DNA of 64,000 bases from Blattamonas nauphoetae (GCA_033064195.1 JARBJD010000115.1:62001-126000); one strand, 5' to 3'. Counted from the stretch's first letter, positions 41,323 through 54,145 are shown. Made by a program: numbers and translations. The notes: generated by a model not told the origin, from the sequence alone.

Positions 41323-44300
41323 TATGAAAAGTTCGGTTTATTGAAACATCTATAATACAGGATATTTCGAAATAAAACGGGTTTGGAGTTAAAAAGAGTT
41401 TATGGAGTGTCAAAAGTCTATGGATGGTTCCAATTTTTTTTTGTGAAAATTCAATCCTCAAGTCGGCATGATGGATCGGTGGTCTATTTTGGTTTTTAGG
41501 TTCGATCGCGAAGAGAAACGAATGAAAATGTATCATTCAATTCCAGTGGAAACACCGTTGCAGGTCCATGCATTCCTGGACAACCATTCTACTGAATCTA
41601 TCCATTTGCTTCTCTCAAAAACTAGATATAAAATGAACCTCTGCAAAACGACGATGTACGGAATACTCTGTTTTCTATTTCAAATTCTTTTCGAATTTCC
41701 TTTTTTTTCACCCAAAACATGGGGGTTGGATGATTGATATCATTCATGTGAATTCTATCATAAATATCCCTTTTTGTTCAAGAAACAAAGTGTTTCTGCA
41801 ATTTCTCAATGACTAGTGACTCTATTTGATCCAAATCATTCCTACACTTCTGGACCCAGGACTGAACAGAAGATGGCAAGAAGAGGAGAAGAAACAGCTT
41901 TTAACGCCGCAATTGAAGAATTTGGAGAGGAATGAACGGGCAGTTTGTGTTTGTGATGTGTAGGGAAAGGTTGTGCGACGGTTTCTTCAAAGCTAGTAGA
42001 CGAAATGAATGTTGAATCTATTCACAACTGTTGGAAGGCAGAATGCCATTGGAAGAGGTTTCGGCTTTCTGATCACAACTCCGCCCAACTCCACACACAT
42101 CCTCCGAGAGCTGGTTGTGGGAGTGTTCGGGACCTGGAAATGAAATATTGCTGAAAGTCGAGGGATCATGGCTTGGAGAGAGTGGAGCATTTCATGAAAT
42201 GAGGTTCTCCTTCTTTTTTCTTTCATCGAGACCATCATCATCATTTTGAATTGTTCTTTCAAGAAAGGTTCGCGTGAGCTGGTGTGTTCATGTTGTTTCA
42301 ATGATTCGTTTTGGGAGAGTTTCAGTTGATAAAGTCGATTATTTCGTTTCATTTTGTGTTCCGTTTGATGTGGAGAGGAGTGGCGATTTGTAATCGTTGT
42401 ATGAGTTTGAAGCTGCATCACCAAGATAAGGAGTGAAAATTGACGTAATGTCTCTCCTCCTCATCCTTTTGTCTGAATCGATAAAGTGTCGTTCGAAAGT
42501 GTTTATTCGCACTTTCGAATGTTCTCAAACTTTCTCACCCATTTCATATTCATGGCCATGTTTTAAGGCTTGATGATCATTCTTATCAAGACATCACCAT
42601 TGACTTCGCCGGTCTCTTGACAGTTGGAGAGATTTTTTTGTGACAAGTTTCAAGTCTGATCTTACTCAATCAAATTCAACTCCTGGGTGGACTAGATCAC
42701 ATCGTGGAAATGGACGAGGTCCCTATCCGCCTCTGAGAGGATCAAGCCGGCGGTCCTCAACATCACTGCTGAATTTGGGGTTGCTTAGACCGAGCATCGA
42801 AAGATACCTACAGATGGCCTGAGTGTTAATTTTTTTGCAACTTTTTAGATCCAGTCACATATTTGATTCAATGACTGTTTCTCTATCTTTCACAAAAAGA
42901 GAGAACAGAAAAAGTACCTATTTTGTGAGAGTATGTGAGATGAAATCCATGGTGTCCCGTTCTGACCGTCATCCCAAATCAAACGAATCAATTCCTTTTT
43001 TCGATCTCGCGTCTGGGTTTTACTATTTTTCTCATCGACTTTGACGTAGGTAGTTCCATCCCAGATATTGGAGACTTGGGTGGGTGCGCATCCAGCAATT
43101 TCAGCCATGATATGACGTGGTATTGTCCCACAGTTGATTGTATTTTCTATTTCGAGCTGCTTCCGAATTGCATCAGAATTGGTCGTCCAACTCATTTAAA
43201 GGATTTGTTTTGCAGTGTTGTACACATCGTTTTCAGGGAAAGAAAAAACGATATTACGAATGACAGATTGACATGAACTGTCACTAAAAACAACAGTCAT
43301 ACCGACTGCACACCGTGATCGTGCCGACGGTCCAATTTGTATTTAATCTCTGGGCAAGTCGATTTTTATGCTGAAGTGTAAGGTAGTCCGTCAGTTTGAA
43401 GTTTGAGTTGGTGTAACACGAACTCGAAGTCCTGGGTTATCTCAGATAGAATAATGACATACGTCATTCCGAAAAAAAAAGCCAATTGAGTGCTTTCCAA
43501 CGATCTGTATTAGATGGAACCCAGACATGTTAGTGTTGTAAGTTGCGTCCATGAGCAGTCCTTTCCGAAAAGTCTCCATAATTTGCGTGAGATGTGGGTG
43601 GATCCATACTCTTATCTGTTGTCAATTTCAAGACTGGTCAGTGGAATAAAAAAGTGGATGATGGATCGAGTCACTCTTTCGAAAGTTGGCCGAAACGAAT
43701 TGTGTGGTCCTTCACCAAGTTGAAATTGTAACTTTTGTCTTCTTTCCTCTTTTATTTTTTGTATTCCTTTTCGATCCTTCAAAAAGCATTTTACGAATCG
43801 TGAATCGAGCCAGAGGAGCCATCTCGATCTGCCATACGAACGGCGATTGCTGAAGCACTGAAACCTTCCGTCCAGGAAGGCTTCGGATCACACGCAATGC
43901 ACCGAATTAGGTCGGTTCAATCATCGATCTGAGAAATCAAAGCCGTTTGATGGAGAAGGAGTCACCAGAATTTGGAATCTGGAAAAAAGTGAGTGAAAAT
44001 GGGAAAATCTGGCACTTCATTCCTTCAACAGGGAGATAGAGGATGTTTATGTGAGCTGTGCTGTCTTCATACTCTTCATCACTTCTTCGCATTCCGCACT
44101 TCCAGTACCAGACGGAATAAGGTGTCACTTGGAGATCGGATTGGACCATGGTGGTTGGAGTATAGGAACAAAAGCACACGAGAAAATGGTCCTCACCAGT
44201 TTTGTCGCGAGATGTGTCCAGAGATGGACTTCAGAACACGAAACAAGGAATGGATGGAGGAAGCCTTGAACGAGAATTGTTTGAAAAGGAGTCGAAGGGC

Positions 44301-44637
44301 GTTAGAATCATTTTGATCTCAGGCATATGTTCTAACGGACATTTCAGGAATGCTAGAACACGAGTAGAGAAGACTAACTTCCCGAAAGTGGAGTTGGAAT
44401 GACGTTCGGAGGACACAATCATGTGAGCTGATTGTTTTGGTCAAATAATTCGTTGCCGCGAAAAATTTGTTTTTTTTTCGATAATCCGAATCTTCGTATT
44501 CAATCTTTTCAAATGCCCATATTTCACTTTTCAATGTGTTTCATCCTCTCATTTTTGAAAAATATCAAACATCAGATTCAGGTGAAAAACCTCATGGTGC
44601 CCCTCCGTCATTGGAGTGAACGACAAAGAATGAGATA
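41323..44637. other. Region without a supported host gene
   Basis: About 3.3 kb of AT-rich sequence with short frames only. A minus-strand frame at 43195-42920 (HIMAEIAGCAPTQVSNIWDG, then DRKKELIRLIWDDG) has the look of a helix-turn-helix transposase N-terminus, so a decayed DNA transposon may lie here. A minus frame of 143 residues at 42424-41993 is unsupported by any feature I know. Confidence 0.35.
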
Positions 44638-45048
44638 ATGGGCAAGATCTTTGATTTATCATGAACACGTCACCTTTCTGATGTATCCCTTCAAAAAACA
44701 GTTTCTAACAAGAAAAGCAATGTTGTGGAAAAAACCATGAAAACAAAAATCTTCACGAAGGCATTTGAACCTTTGATGGATCAGCTAGAAATCAAGATTG
44801 GATCAAAGAGGCAAAAAATCCGAACATCGACTTTTTCGTCACTTTTTGACCTCTGTTCGGTTGGGCCTTGCGAAATATACGACTAAATTGCTAAATGTAC
44901 GAACAGGGGTTTTGGTTCAATTCCCTTCTTGAATATTTTTTTATTTTCACTTTTTTTATAAATTCTTGCGTTCATCATTACTAACTGATTATTCAAGGGA
45001 CAAGTCAAAATGGTGACGTTTTCATGAGAAATGAAAGATCTTGCCCAT
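44638..45048. mobile_element. 411-bp mariner-type MITE (copy 1)
   Basis: The ends match perfectly over ATAATGGGCAAGATCTTT and its reverse complement (including the flanking TA at 44636-44637 and 45049-45050), then imperfectly for about 60 bp. The TA duplication indicates a Tc1/mariner-related source. No coding inside. Confidence 0.85.
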
Positions 45049-45049
45049 T

Positions 45050-46524
45050 ATGCAATTCTTGATCAAACCCTCATCAGTGGAAGGAGGTGTGTTCAAAGTC
45101 ACTCTACAGAACACTCTCACAGCCACAACCAAAATCGAGTTTGTCAGCGTCTCGTTCTCAGCCATCACAGCACCAACTGCTGCTCACGGTTCGTCCATCT
45201 ACATCGACGCTTCTGATTCCCCACACTTCCTCCTGTCTTCTCTCGCCCTCGGAACCGGAACAGACGGAAGTGCCTCAGCCGTCTTCGTAAAGGGCGAGCT
45301 CCACGAGATTGTCACCTCGTCGACGTTCACTGGAACCACAAAGGACGAAGCAAACCTGAACTTGATGTTTGGTGTTTTTTCGGCGGACAGCCTCTGCTGT
45401 ACCCTCTCTCCCTCTTCTTCAAGACTGTAACAAGCACTGTCTTCACCGACAGCAGTTCCGTCACAAATGACAATGTGTGTGGAAGAGTTGTTGAGTTCCC
45501 ATGCACAGGATGGGCAACAGCGGCAAGCAAACTGGCCTCCTCAGCTCTCACTCATTCGCTCCAAGTCGTCTCAAGCCAGACCATCTCGTCCGCTCAGAGT
45601 TTCACAAAAGCTACCACAATCAGCCAAGTCTCGTCATCAGCAAGTAAGGTCACGATCACCCTCTCCCAACTCGATGTGTCCGTCGCATCGTATTTCTCGT
45701 CCTCCGCTGCTCTGACCTTCTCCAAACTGAACATCGTTCTCCCACCAACCCTGTCGTCCCTGTCAGTCGACTCTCTGATCTCCACAACTGCGATTCTGAC
45801 CATCGCTGACTGCGACTTCACCCAATCGGTCGCAACTGCCCTCTCGTCCAACCTCATCAACCTCTCTCCTTCAACAACGACTGTGATTTCGAACACTGCC
45901 TTCACGTCCCTCAGTTTCACCGACAAGTCCCCAATCTCAGCCGCAACAGGAGCGAAGCAAGCGGCAATCTCAAACACAGACTTCACAACCATTGCCCGCA
46001 CAGGAGGCGATGGAGGAGTCGTGTCGGCTGTCCTCACCGCTAGCCACTCCCTCACCCTCACCTCAAACGTCTTCATCGACGTCACGTGCAGCTCAGCCTC
46101 AGCGATAGGTGGAGCCGTGTTTGCCTCTCTCGACGCCTCTGCCTCTCTCTACATCGATTCGTGCACGTTCAAGGGATGTGTTGCCACCGACACTTCGTCT
46201 GGGACGAACTCGACGGGTGGAGGAATGAGATTGACGCTTCTGCCGTCGTTCGCTGGGGAGTATATCATCTCCGCGCCCGTCTTCCTCACGCCAACTACAA
46301 ACAACGCGAACTATGGGAAGGATCTCTTCATCTCATCGTACAAACTCACCGAGGATATCGGGACAGGTTCGGTCCTCTTCGATACAACTGGCGACACAAG
46401 CCAAGACCGGTTCGATCTTTCTGCAAATCGTGTAAGATAAGGATCCTTTGGAACTCTAGATAGAAACAAAGTTGGAAAACCAGTGAAAAAGCACAATTTG
46501 TGTGAGATTACTTCTTCTTTCCAG
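45050..46524 (+). pseudogene. Beta-helix (pectin-lyase-like) surface protein, truncated and frameshifted
   Basis: Coding starts abruptly at the MITE edge (MQFLIKPSSVEGGVFKV) and runs to about 45375. It then changes frame at a run of six T and continues in a long frame to 46440 (TITLSQLDVSVASYF, SNTDFTTIARTGGDGG, LYIDSCTFKGCVATD). The Ser/Thr/Gly-rich strand repeats are typical of parallel beta-helix surface proteins. GTAAGA near 46432 and TTTCCAG at 46518-46524 could bound an intron before one more exon, which is then cut by a second MITE copy. Both gene ends are missing. The T-run shift could also be a sequencing error. Confidence 0.72.
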
Positions 46525-46570
46525 AACAATCTCTTCTGTCTTGTCAGGAGTTCTCGACCCTATTAAAATA

Positions 46571-46790
46571 ATGGGCCAGATCTTTTGATCCTCTCACACA
46601 CCCTTCTTCATTGACTTTTATCTTTAACAAACAGTTCTTGAAGATGAAAGCAATAGTTTTTGAAAAGTATGAAAATAAAAAAATATTCAAGAGGGGGATT
46701 GAACTATCAACCCCTGTTCGTACATTTAGCAATTTAGTCGTACATTTAGCAAAGCCCGTTCGGTTTGTTGGTCGACGAATTCCCAACCGA
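46571..46790. mobile_element. Partial inverted copy of the 411-bp MITE
   Basis: Starts ATGGGCCAGATCTTT next to TA (46569-46570) and matches the reverse complement of the right half of the MITE at 44638-45048, including TGTTCGTACATTTAGCAA. The far end is not found. With copy 1 it brackets the beta-helix fragment in inverted orientation. Confidence 0.75.
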
Positions 46791-48375
46791 TTTTGATCAG
46801 GATTGTCTTGATCGATGACCGACAGTGTCCCCAAGATTTTAGAATTTTTTGCAGAATTTTTCGAAATTGTTCTCACATTGGTTTCACTTGATTTGTGGTA
46901 AAACAGGGAAAAACACCAAAAAAGTGCCAACATTCTTTCGGATGTTGTCAATATTTGCTTCAAAAATGACACTTTTCACGAGGTCAAAATATTGGACATA
47001 TTTTTAGAATTTTGGCGAAATATTGATGTCATCAAAATATCATAAATTCCTTTTAATACAAGATTCAAAAATGGTCAATCGGACTTAACTTTCAACCTTG
47101 GTTTTCAACGGTTTTTTCAATCGGGTTCTCCAATCGTTATCAGAACTACTCACTCCAGTCGTCGGATTCCAGATTTGTGGCGGGATGATGCCACCGTTCC
47201 CATCCAAGTCACTTCGCGACACTGCTCTGATCCCCTGGCTTTCAAAACTCGAAGGGAAAGTGGAGCGAGCTTTGATCAAGGAGACTGTACAAAAATCGTT
47301 CCGAGATGCTCGGCAATCAATCCACTGTTGTGTGAGAACTCGGGTTTACTCGTCCCACTCATCAACTCATTGTCCAAAAAAACTCACCAGAGATCTCTAC
47401 ACTTTATCAGCATCTCTTTTCTCTAAAAAACAATATGGGAGACCTCAAATGTGTCCGGGGTCCAAGTGGACACTAAACAAAAATTTGTATCGTGAAACGG
47501 TATTTTCCCACCAATGGGGTATTCCTCTTCATCCATCTCCACATCAATGGGGTCTTTCCCTTCATTCGTGTCTTCACCCTCTTTCATTTCAAAATCAATC
47601 GTTGAATCTGGATCAGAGGAACACGCAACGTCAACGAAGTCTTCATCGACAAAAGAATTGTTGAAAGAGTTGCAGTTGAAGAGGTCCTGGTCATGTTGAC
47701 ATTTGAACGTGTTGAATCGGTTCATCAAGCCGAATTGACTTTCGTCTGGTAAAGACATCGGTGGACTCGATTTGGAAGCCATCGGGCGAAGGACGAGGGC
47801 ATCTTTTGCGTAGCGCCGGATCCGTACGTCGGGTGATGCAACATCACCTCTGCTTTGTCTTCGAATCCCCCTTGATGTAACGGTGGACGAAGGCGGTCGA
47901 CGCGCACACCGCGCATGTGGAGGCACACAAAGAACATTCTCAGGTCAGAGATGAGGAACCAGTGACACTCGGTTCGGTGAGTGTGATCGAGTAGCCTTCA
48001 GACGAAGCCTTGTTCGAGAAGTATTTTCCATGAATTCCGATATTTGAAGAGAATCCAGAGGAGACATTGCTCGCGTGAAGCAATGTCTCCACATATAGCT
48101 TCATGTTTGAGGAGAACCGAATGACGCGAATATCATCCCGTGAAAACCCCATAATATTATCCGATTATCCATTTTTGTGTCCCCATCGGTTACCCATAAC
48201 TCCGGACCCAAACATTTTTTGGTCACAACTGTTTCTGGAAGGACATCGACATGATGTTATGGATCGGTCGAGGGAGAAATTGAACCTCCAATATAGGATA
48301 CCGGGCCGGGGCGCCTATTTTGCTACTTTTTTTGATTAAAGTTTTAGTCATCAAAAAATCGAGGTCCTTAACGTT
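46791..48375. other. Region with coding-like scraps, no whole gene
   Basis: Minus frame 47926-47423 has an acidic stretch (NSFVDEDFVDVACSSDPDS) that looks like true coding. Minus frame 48152-47940 (NMKLYVETLLHASNVSSG, then YSITLTEPSV) resembles a beta-helix surface-protein scrap. No start, splice pattern or partner was found for either. The rest is AT-rich non-coding. Confidence 0.35.
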
Positions 48376-48377
48376 TA

Positions 48378-49981
48378 CAGTCGAAATCACATGACTTCGC
48401 GATTACATCCGACTTCATCACTTCTTTCTTTTCACATTTTTATGGTTTGTTCATCATTTCCAATCGAGCTAGCTCTTCGACACTCACCATTTTTGCAGGA
48501 ACACGGTGGACTTGATCTGACCCAGAAAGTTGAAAAAGTGTCGACCAAAATATTGAGACTGTTTGAAGTGAAATGACATGGATTAAAATGAAAGTTAGAT
48601 GTGAGTATGAGTTGGGTTGGAAAGAAAACACTGATGCACATATCTGTAGTAGAAAACGAACGAATCAAAACTCTCGTACATGCTGATCGAAAAAGGAGTT
48701 CAATGGTGCCTCGTTTGCCCTTAAAAAATGTATTCCTGTTCCATTCCATTCTCCTTTCCAATTCTGTAGAAGCGTAAAAGATGGAACCTAAGTCCTCAAG
48801 TTAAAAAGGAGATCCTTTTGATGCGGAGGGCAGGGAAAACGGTAGCTATGATTGCAAGACAACTTCATAGACCGGAAAGCACAATACGGAGCTTCATAAA
48901 AGCCTGGCTGAAGAATCCAAGATCGAATAAGAAGACGAAAAGGACATACGAACGGTGTACAACCGTGCGTGAGGATGCCGTGATCCTTGCGGAGATTGAG
49001 TGCAATCGCTTTAAGACGAAGAAAGAAATCAAAGAAAAACTCTTGAAGTCACACCACATCAATGTTTCGGAGTCTACCATTGGTAGACGTGGAAAGGAGG
49101 ACGGGATCTCGCAATGCCCAGCGAAACACAAACCACTCCTTCGAGCCACCAACGTCGAAAAGCGGCTCTTGTTTGCGCGTGAACACCTGATGTGGGGAGA
49201 ACAGGATTGGAAACGGGTGTTGTGGAGTGATGAAGCAATGATCTGTTTGCGTGAACCGAAGTGAAAAGTGTACGGTTGGCGGAGAAAAGGTGAAGAATTC
49301 AATGAGAAGTGTGTTCTACATTCTGTGAAACATTCTGTCCATCTGATGGTTTGGGGTTGCATCGGCTGGGGCGGTGTTGGAAGTTTGGTGTTCATCAAAG
49401 GCAACCTAGAGCAAAAGCAATATCACAAAATTGTTAGAACACACGTTCACGACAATGGTATGTCACTTTGTGAACAACCGTTCGTATTTCAGCAGGATAA
49501 CGACCCAAAACACTCCTCAAAGCGCATCCAAAGTTGGATCGCCAAACAACCATTTTCAACTTTGGTCTGGCCTCCCCAAAGTCCAGATCTCTCACCAATT
49601 GAGAATGTCTGGCGCACTCTGAAAAATAAGCTGAACAAAAGAGCACTTCATACCACTGACGAACTGAGACTGGCCATCAGAAGTGTTTGGAATCGGGACC
49701 TTCTGAACTGTGTTCAATCTTCAATCCTGTCAATGCCGAGGAGGATCAATGAAGTAATTGACAACAAAGGATATTGGACACATTATTGAAAATGTGGAAC
49801 TGTTTGTGGGTGGAGGAGATGAACCCATATTCTTTTTATTTTTCGCTTCACGCATCACAAGACACTTTTTCCGGTTTGTCGAAGAGTCATTTGTGACAAA
49901 AAATGGGATATAATGAGAGAGCATGTGAAATGAAGGAGGAGAATGACATCCTCCTTCCGCGAACCCATGTGACCGAGACTG
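48378..49981 (+). mobile_element. Tc1-like transposon, nearly whole
   Basis: Flanked by TA (48376-48377 and 49982-49983). Ends CAGTCGAAATCACATGACTT and, reversed, CAGTCTCGGTCACATGGGTT. At 1,604 bp it is a normal Tc1 length, with one transposase frame carrying a single in-frame stop. The ends match the deleted copy at 6353-7473. Confidence 0.93.
48821..49789 (+). pseudogene. Tc1-like transposase with one premature stop
   Basis: Starts MMRRAGKTVAMIARQLHRPE with a helix-turn-helix paired-type N-terminus (TIRSFIKAWL), then DEAVILAE-like and STIGRRGK blocks. The catalytic core shows VLWSDEAMI (first Asp), FQQDNDPKHSS (second Asp) and WPPQSPDLSPIENVW (Glu), i.e. the DDE triad of the Tc1 family (about 322 codons in total). 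A TGA at 49262-49264 falls between the first Asp and the rest (after REPK, before KVYGWR). Otherwise the frame is whole, so inactivation was recent. Confidence 0.93.
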
Positions 49982-49983
49982 TA

Positions 49984-51226
49984 TGTTTAGGAAATCCGAA
50001 CTTCACGACCACTTTTCTTCACGCCTGTTCAAGATTGTTCATTCTCGTTTCATTTCTGGTGGTGTAGGATGGTTTTCTCTAGAAATCACTTTTTTTTTTG
50101 AAAAAATGAAAAAGCTTGGGGGGACTTGGGGGAAAAGTCAAAATGAAAAAGTGATTTCCCTGAATAAAAAGCTTTGGACCCTGAAAACTTGTTTTGATCA
50201 AATCTCTACAACCAGGCATAGTTCCGACATGAAGTTTTCACCAATATGGATGTTTTGTTTGATCTTCCTTTTTTCACAAATTTTTGGGAGTTTTCCTCAA
50301 TTTTCAGTTTTTAACAATAAAGATCATTTCGTTATGAGTATGACTCTGACACCACTCTTTCGATGAAATTTGGGGAAAAGACCGAAAAAGTATCTCAACT
50401 GCCGCAAGGAGACTTTTTTCTTATTTCGACATCATCAACAAAACAGTCTTCATTCTCCATTGGATCCATTTCCGTTTGAATCTGTTCTTCATAGTTTGTT
50501 TTGGAACCACTCTTAGTTGGATCAATTCAGAGTTTTTCAGACCACTTCACCTAAATTCACTATTCATCAAACTCAGAAAAAACAGAAATTTTTGGAATTA
50601 TTCTCCCCTATGATCCGGAGAAAACCTCAAAAATCGTTTATCGTTACGAAAGGACCAACTTTTTCGACATTTTTCCTCTCATTTCTCCACAACTAGCCAC
50701 CCGTTTTGAACCAAACAAATATCATTATAGTCGGATAGATCTCGACAAAAGATGGTTAAACATTTTACTGTTTTTTATCCTAAGAATTCTTCGTCGAGAT
50801 AAATATAGGTTTTTGTCGATTTTCCCAAATCCCCAGAACTTTTTCTCCTTTTTGGTCAAAAATTTCTGTTTTTTCTGAGTTTGATGAATAGTGAATTTAG
50901 GTGAAGTGGTCTGGTGAGTGTGTTTCAAGAGTTCAAAATTGACCACATCCACTTTTCGGTGAGTTTCTTCTCAACTTGTGAAATTGAAGTGTTTTTTCAT
51001 CACTCACCATCACCATCCCCATTCTCTAATCCAACGAATGCCTATATTTCACTTTTCATGTCATCTCACGTCAAATCGACTCGACATCTTTCACACGTCA
51101 TCTCATCCTATCTTGGACTTGTTGTTAAACATCAGATACAGGTGGGAGGGACTCCAAATACGACGAAACAGACGATACTCTGAATAGACTTCGAAATCAC
51201 TATAATTTTTCTTGCCCAAGACAGAA
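49984..51226. other. Intergenic AT-rich region with MITE and small hairpin
   Basis: Contains the MITE at 50538-50913 and a small inverted repeat at about 50089-50157 (AAATCACTTTTTT with its complement). No gene seen. Confidence 0.5.
50538..50913. mobile_element. 376-bp MITE with 57-bp perfect inverted ends
   Basis: Ends begin CAGACCACTTCACCTAAATT, with the reverse complement at 50913, and match perfectly for about 57 bp, which implies a recent copy. No obvious target duplication. The core resembles that of the MITE at 40786-41322. Confidence 0.88.
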
Positions 51227-51308
51227 TGCCATTTCATCATCAAGATGGTTCAAGTTTCCCACTTCAGGATCAGGTGAGAAAGGATAAGTGTTTATTGTGG
51301 TTCGATCG

Positions 51309-54145
51309 ATGTCTACACGCGATCAAACAGCCCTCGATGAAGCTGGAGAAGGGCCTCACTCCACGCAAGACCTCACAATAGAGTCCACACCCCCCACAAT
51401 TTCGAAGGGTGCCAGTCCAAAGGTAAAAACTCTGGTCCTCGGAATCTCCATGTCTTGCGTCTTCGTTGCTGCTACAACGTCTCTCAACTATATGACCACA
51501 TTCTTTCCTGCCTATTCAGCAATCATTCTTTGCTTATATGGCGTCACATTCGCACTTATTGGAATCCCAGCTCCAGTTCTGTCGATGATCTTCTCTGTGC
51601 ATGCGATGCTCATTTTTTGTACTTTTTGCATCCTGATTTTTGTTGGTCTCGCTCTTTTTGTGCTGATTCTCGTTCGAAATTCAACATCAACTCCAACTGC
51701 TGGAGTTGTTCTTCTGTTTGTTGGAGGAATCTTCCTTGGGATGGGCAGCGGCCTTATCTGGGCAGCATGGAGCGAATTCATGGAGGATATCTCCACAAAC
51801 GAAACCCGTGGCGGACTCTCTGGACTATTCTACTCCATATACTACCTGAGCACGCCAGTTGGCAATGGCTTGTCATCGCTGCTCTTCGCCGTGGGATTCG
51901 AGAAATGGCAAGTGGTTCTTGTATTGACAGTCTTCTGCGCTGTTGGTGTCATTGTAATGTTTTTCGTTCCATCAGGCCAATGCTCCAAGAAGAACGCAAG
52001 TCGGAATGCCGACATCGATCTCGCTCCACGCCCAAGTAAATCAGCGAGTATCAAGCAGTACTTCAAGAACCTGATTGGATGGACAAAGAAGACTGCCCCT
52101 TATCCAGTGATTTTGGGGTACATTCTCTATCATACCATCGCTGCGTTCATCCAAGCATCTTTCACTCAGCAAATCCCCGAGAAGCAAGGATCAACCTTTA
52201 TTGGGGTTGCTTTTGCCATCAGCGGAGTATTAGCCATCGTGGGGTCGATTGTGTTTGGAGAGATTCTGGATCGAAGATCAAAACGAGCTTCTATTTTTTT
52301 GATGTTGCTGAGCATGCTCTTAATGGTCTCTCTCGCCCAGATTACCCTTCTGATTCCTCAAGAAACACACGGAACGGCTCGCTTGGTGATGTTCATCATC
52401 ACAATCGCTGTTTACGGGTGGGAGCAGACGGGACACGATGTCAACAATTTTTCCATCGTTGTTGCTCTTTCAGGCGGAGATCCAATTAGGTTTGCGACAC
52501 AAAATGATCATACTAGCAATTATCCCCGAGAATTCTTTCTTTATATCGTGTTTTTTTCTTGTCGATCGAGCGAGTTCATCCTGATCTCCTTTCTTCTCTT
52601 CCCACAGCTTCTTTCAATACACTCGTATTTTTGGTTACACAGCATATGGCATTATTGCTCTTTTCTCCGACCAAATCGCTAAACAACCCACAATTCTCGT
52701 CATAGCACTCGTGGCAGTCCTTTTCCTCTACTCTCTCGCTGTGTGGAATGTGGATACCCACAAAGTGTGCCAACCTCCCTTCATCGATTTTCTTTGCATT
52801 TCTGCTGTTTTGTGTTGATTATTCTTTTATATCATCCATATCACCCTTCTCTCTCCAACCCACGTCATCCCCACTTCCTCCATCCCCAGGTCTCCCTCTC
52901 CGGTTATGTCAAGGCCATCGAAAACACTCCCCAAGATGCTGAAGCCGCCCTCTCTCACAGAAACACCTCCAGCGCCGAACTCAGCGACCTCGAGTCAATT
53001 TACTCTGATTCCGAGCATCGCCATTCTTCGCAAAAACGCCAACATTCCCATCGACGTCGAAGATCTCGAAAAGCGAAGTCGGAATTCAGTTCGAGTGGGA
53101 TTTCAGAGAGTGAGAGTGGGGGAGATCGGGCTGGGAGGATCGATTCGTTTTTGGATCTGCCGGAACAGACACCTGGACAGCTTCAGAAGAAATTGGAGAG
53201 AAGAAACGTCTCGTCTTCTCCAACACCAAAACATTCGATTCGGGAGATTGATTCAAAACCGTTGTTGGGAACAGGGAGGTCTTATAAGGTTGGGTTCTTT
53301 CTCTCTTTCATCTCTTTCTCTCCTCTCTCCTCTCTCCCTCTCTACTCTCGTCTCCAACCAATCAGAGCCAATCACAGTTCTCCACTCGTCGCCGTGCCCC
53401 ACGCTCCCATCACTCATCCCACTCATCCTCCTCTCACTCCATCCACACCCCATCCATCCAACAAGACAAACAAATCGTGCCCGAGCGTGCATCGTCATTC
53501 TTCTTCGCTCGGCCATCGACTATTCTCTCATTCCATTCACCTGCTCCACACCCAAACATGCCTCAACAACCGATGCCTGTTGCTGGGGGAGAGGAGGGAG
53601 GGATGGATGGGTTTGGACAGAGGACACAGTCGGGAGTGTTCAGAGGGAGGGAGGGGACGGGGTTTGGATGACGAACGTCTTTCTTGTTGTTGTCTCTTCA
53701 TTCTTTCTTCATTTCTCACCTCATCCATCACTTCTTTCTTCTTCTCTCCTTCCTTCATCACATTCACTTCCTTCTCTCCTCTCTCTGTCTCAGCCTCTCT
53801 GTCACTCGCTTGTACCGCTCCCAAATCAACATGAACGATGTCCAAAAGACAGAACGAAAAGAGAAAGCCAAAAAATCCCAAAGCAAGTCGCCAGGCTGGC
53901 ACGCCAATCGTTCAGGCTATCGATCCCATCAAAGTGTTGATGAAGAAGATGACAGAAGAGAGAAGCGAAGACAGCGGACGAAAGAGAGGCGGGAAGGGGA
54001 TTATCGGGAGCTGGAGGATGGGAAACCAAGAAAACATGATGTTGAAGAAGATGAGGAAAAGGAAGAGCCACAACACATCATTATTCAACCCTCTTCCACG
54101 GCCAGGATGGACACGTCACACTTTCTGACAACTGTGAAGGAATAG
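51309..54145 (+). CDS. UNC-93-like major facilitator transporter with basic C-terminal tail
   Basis: Exons 51309-52489, 52608-52764 and 52890-53288 join in phase; a last exon 53849-54145 is probable but its acceptor is weak. The model gives about 677 residues. Roughly eleven to twelve membrane helices are visible (LVLGISMSCVFVAATTSLNY, LFVGGIFLGMGSGLIWAAW, ILVIALVAVLFLYSLAVW). The IFLGMGSGLIWAAWSEFM...TRGGLSGLFYSIY...GN pattern is that of the UNC-93-like MFS group; UNC-93 itself regulates ion channels, so the substrate here is unknown. The tail after the last helix is long, Ser/Arg/Glu-rich and cytosolic (HSHRRRRSRKAKSEF). Start chosen as the first ATG in the frame. Confidence 0.8.

Noticed and set aside
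41993-42424. 143-residue minus-strand frame as a gene
   Set aside because: Low-complexity, no known motif, no paralogue in the window and no clear splice or promoter signal.
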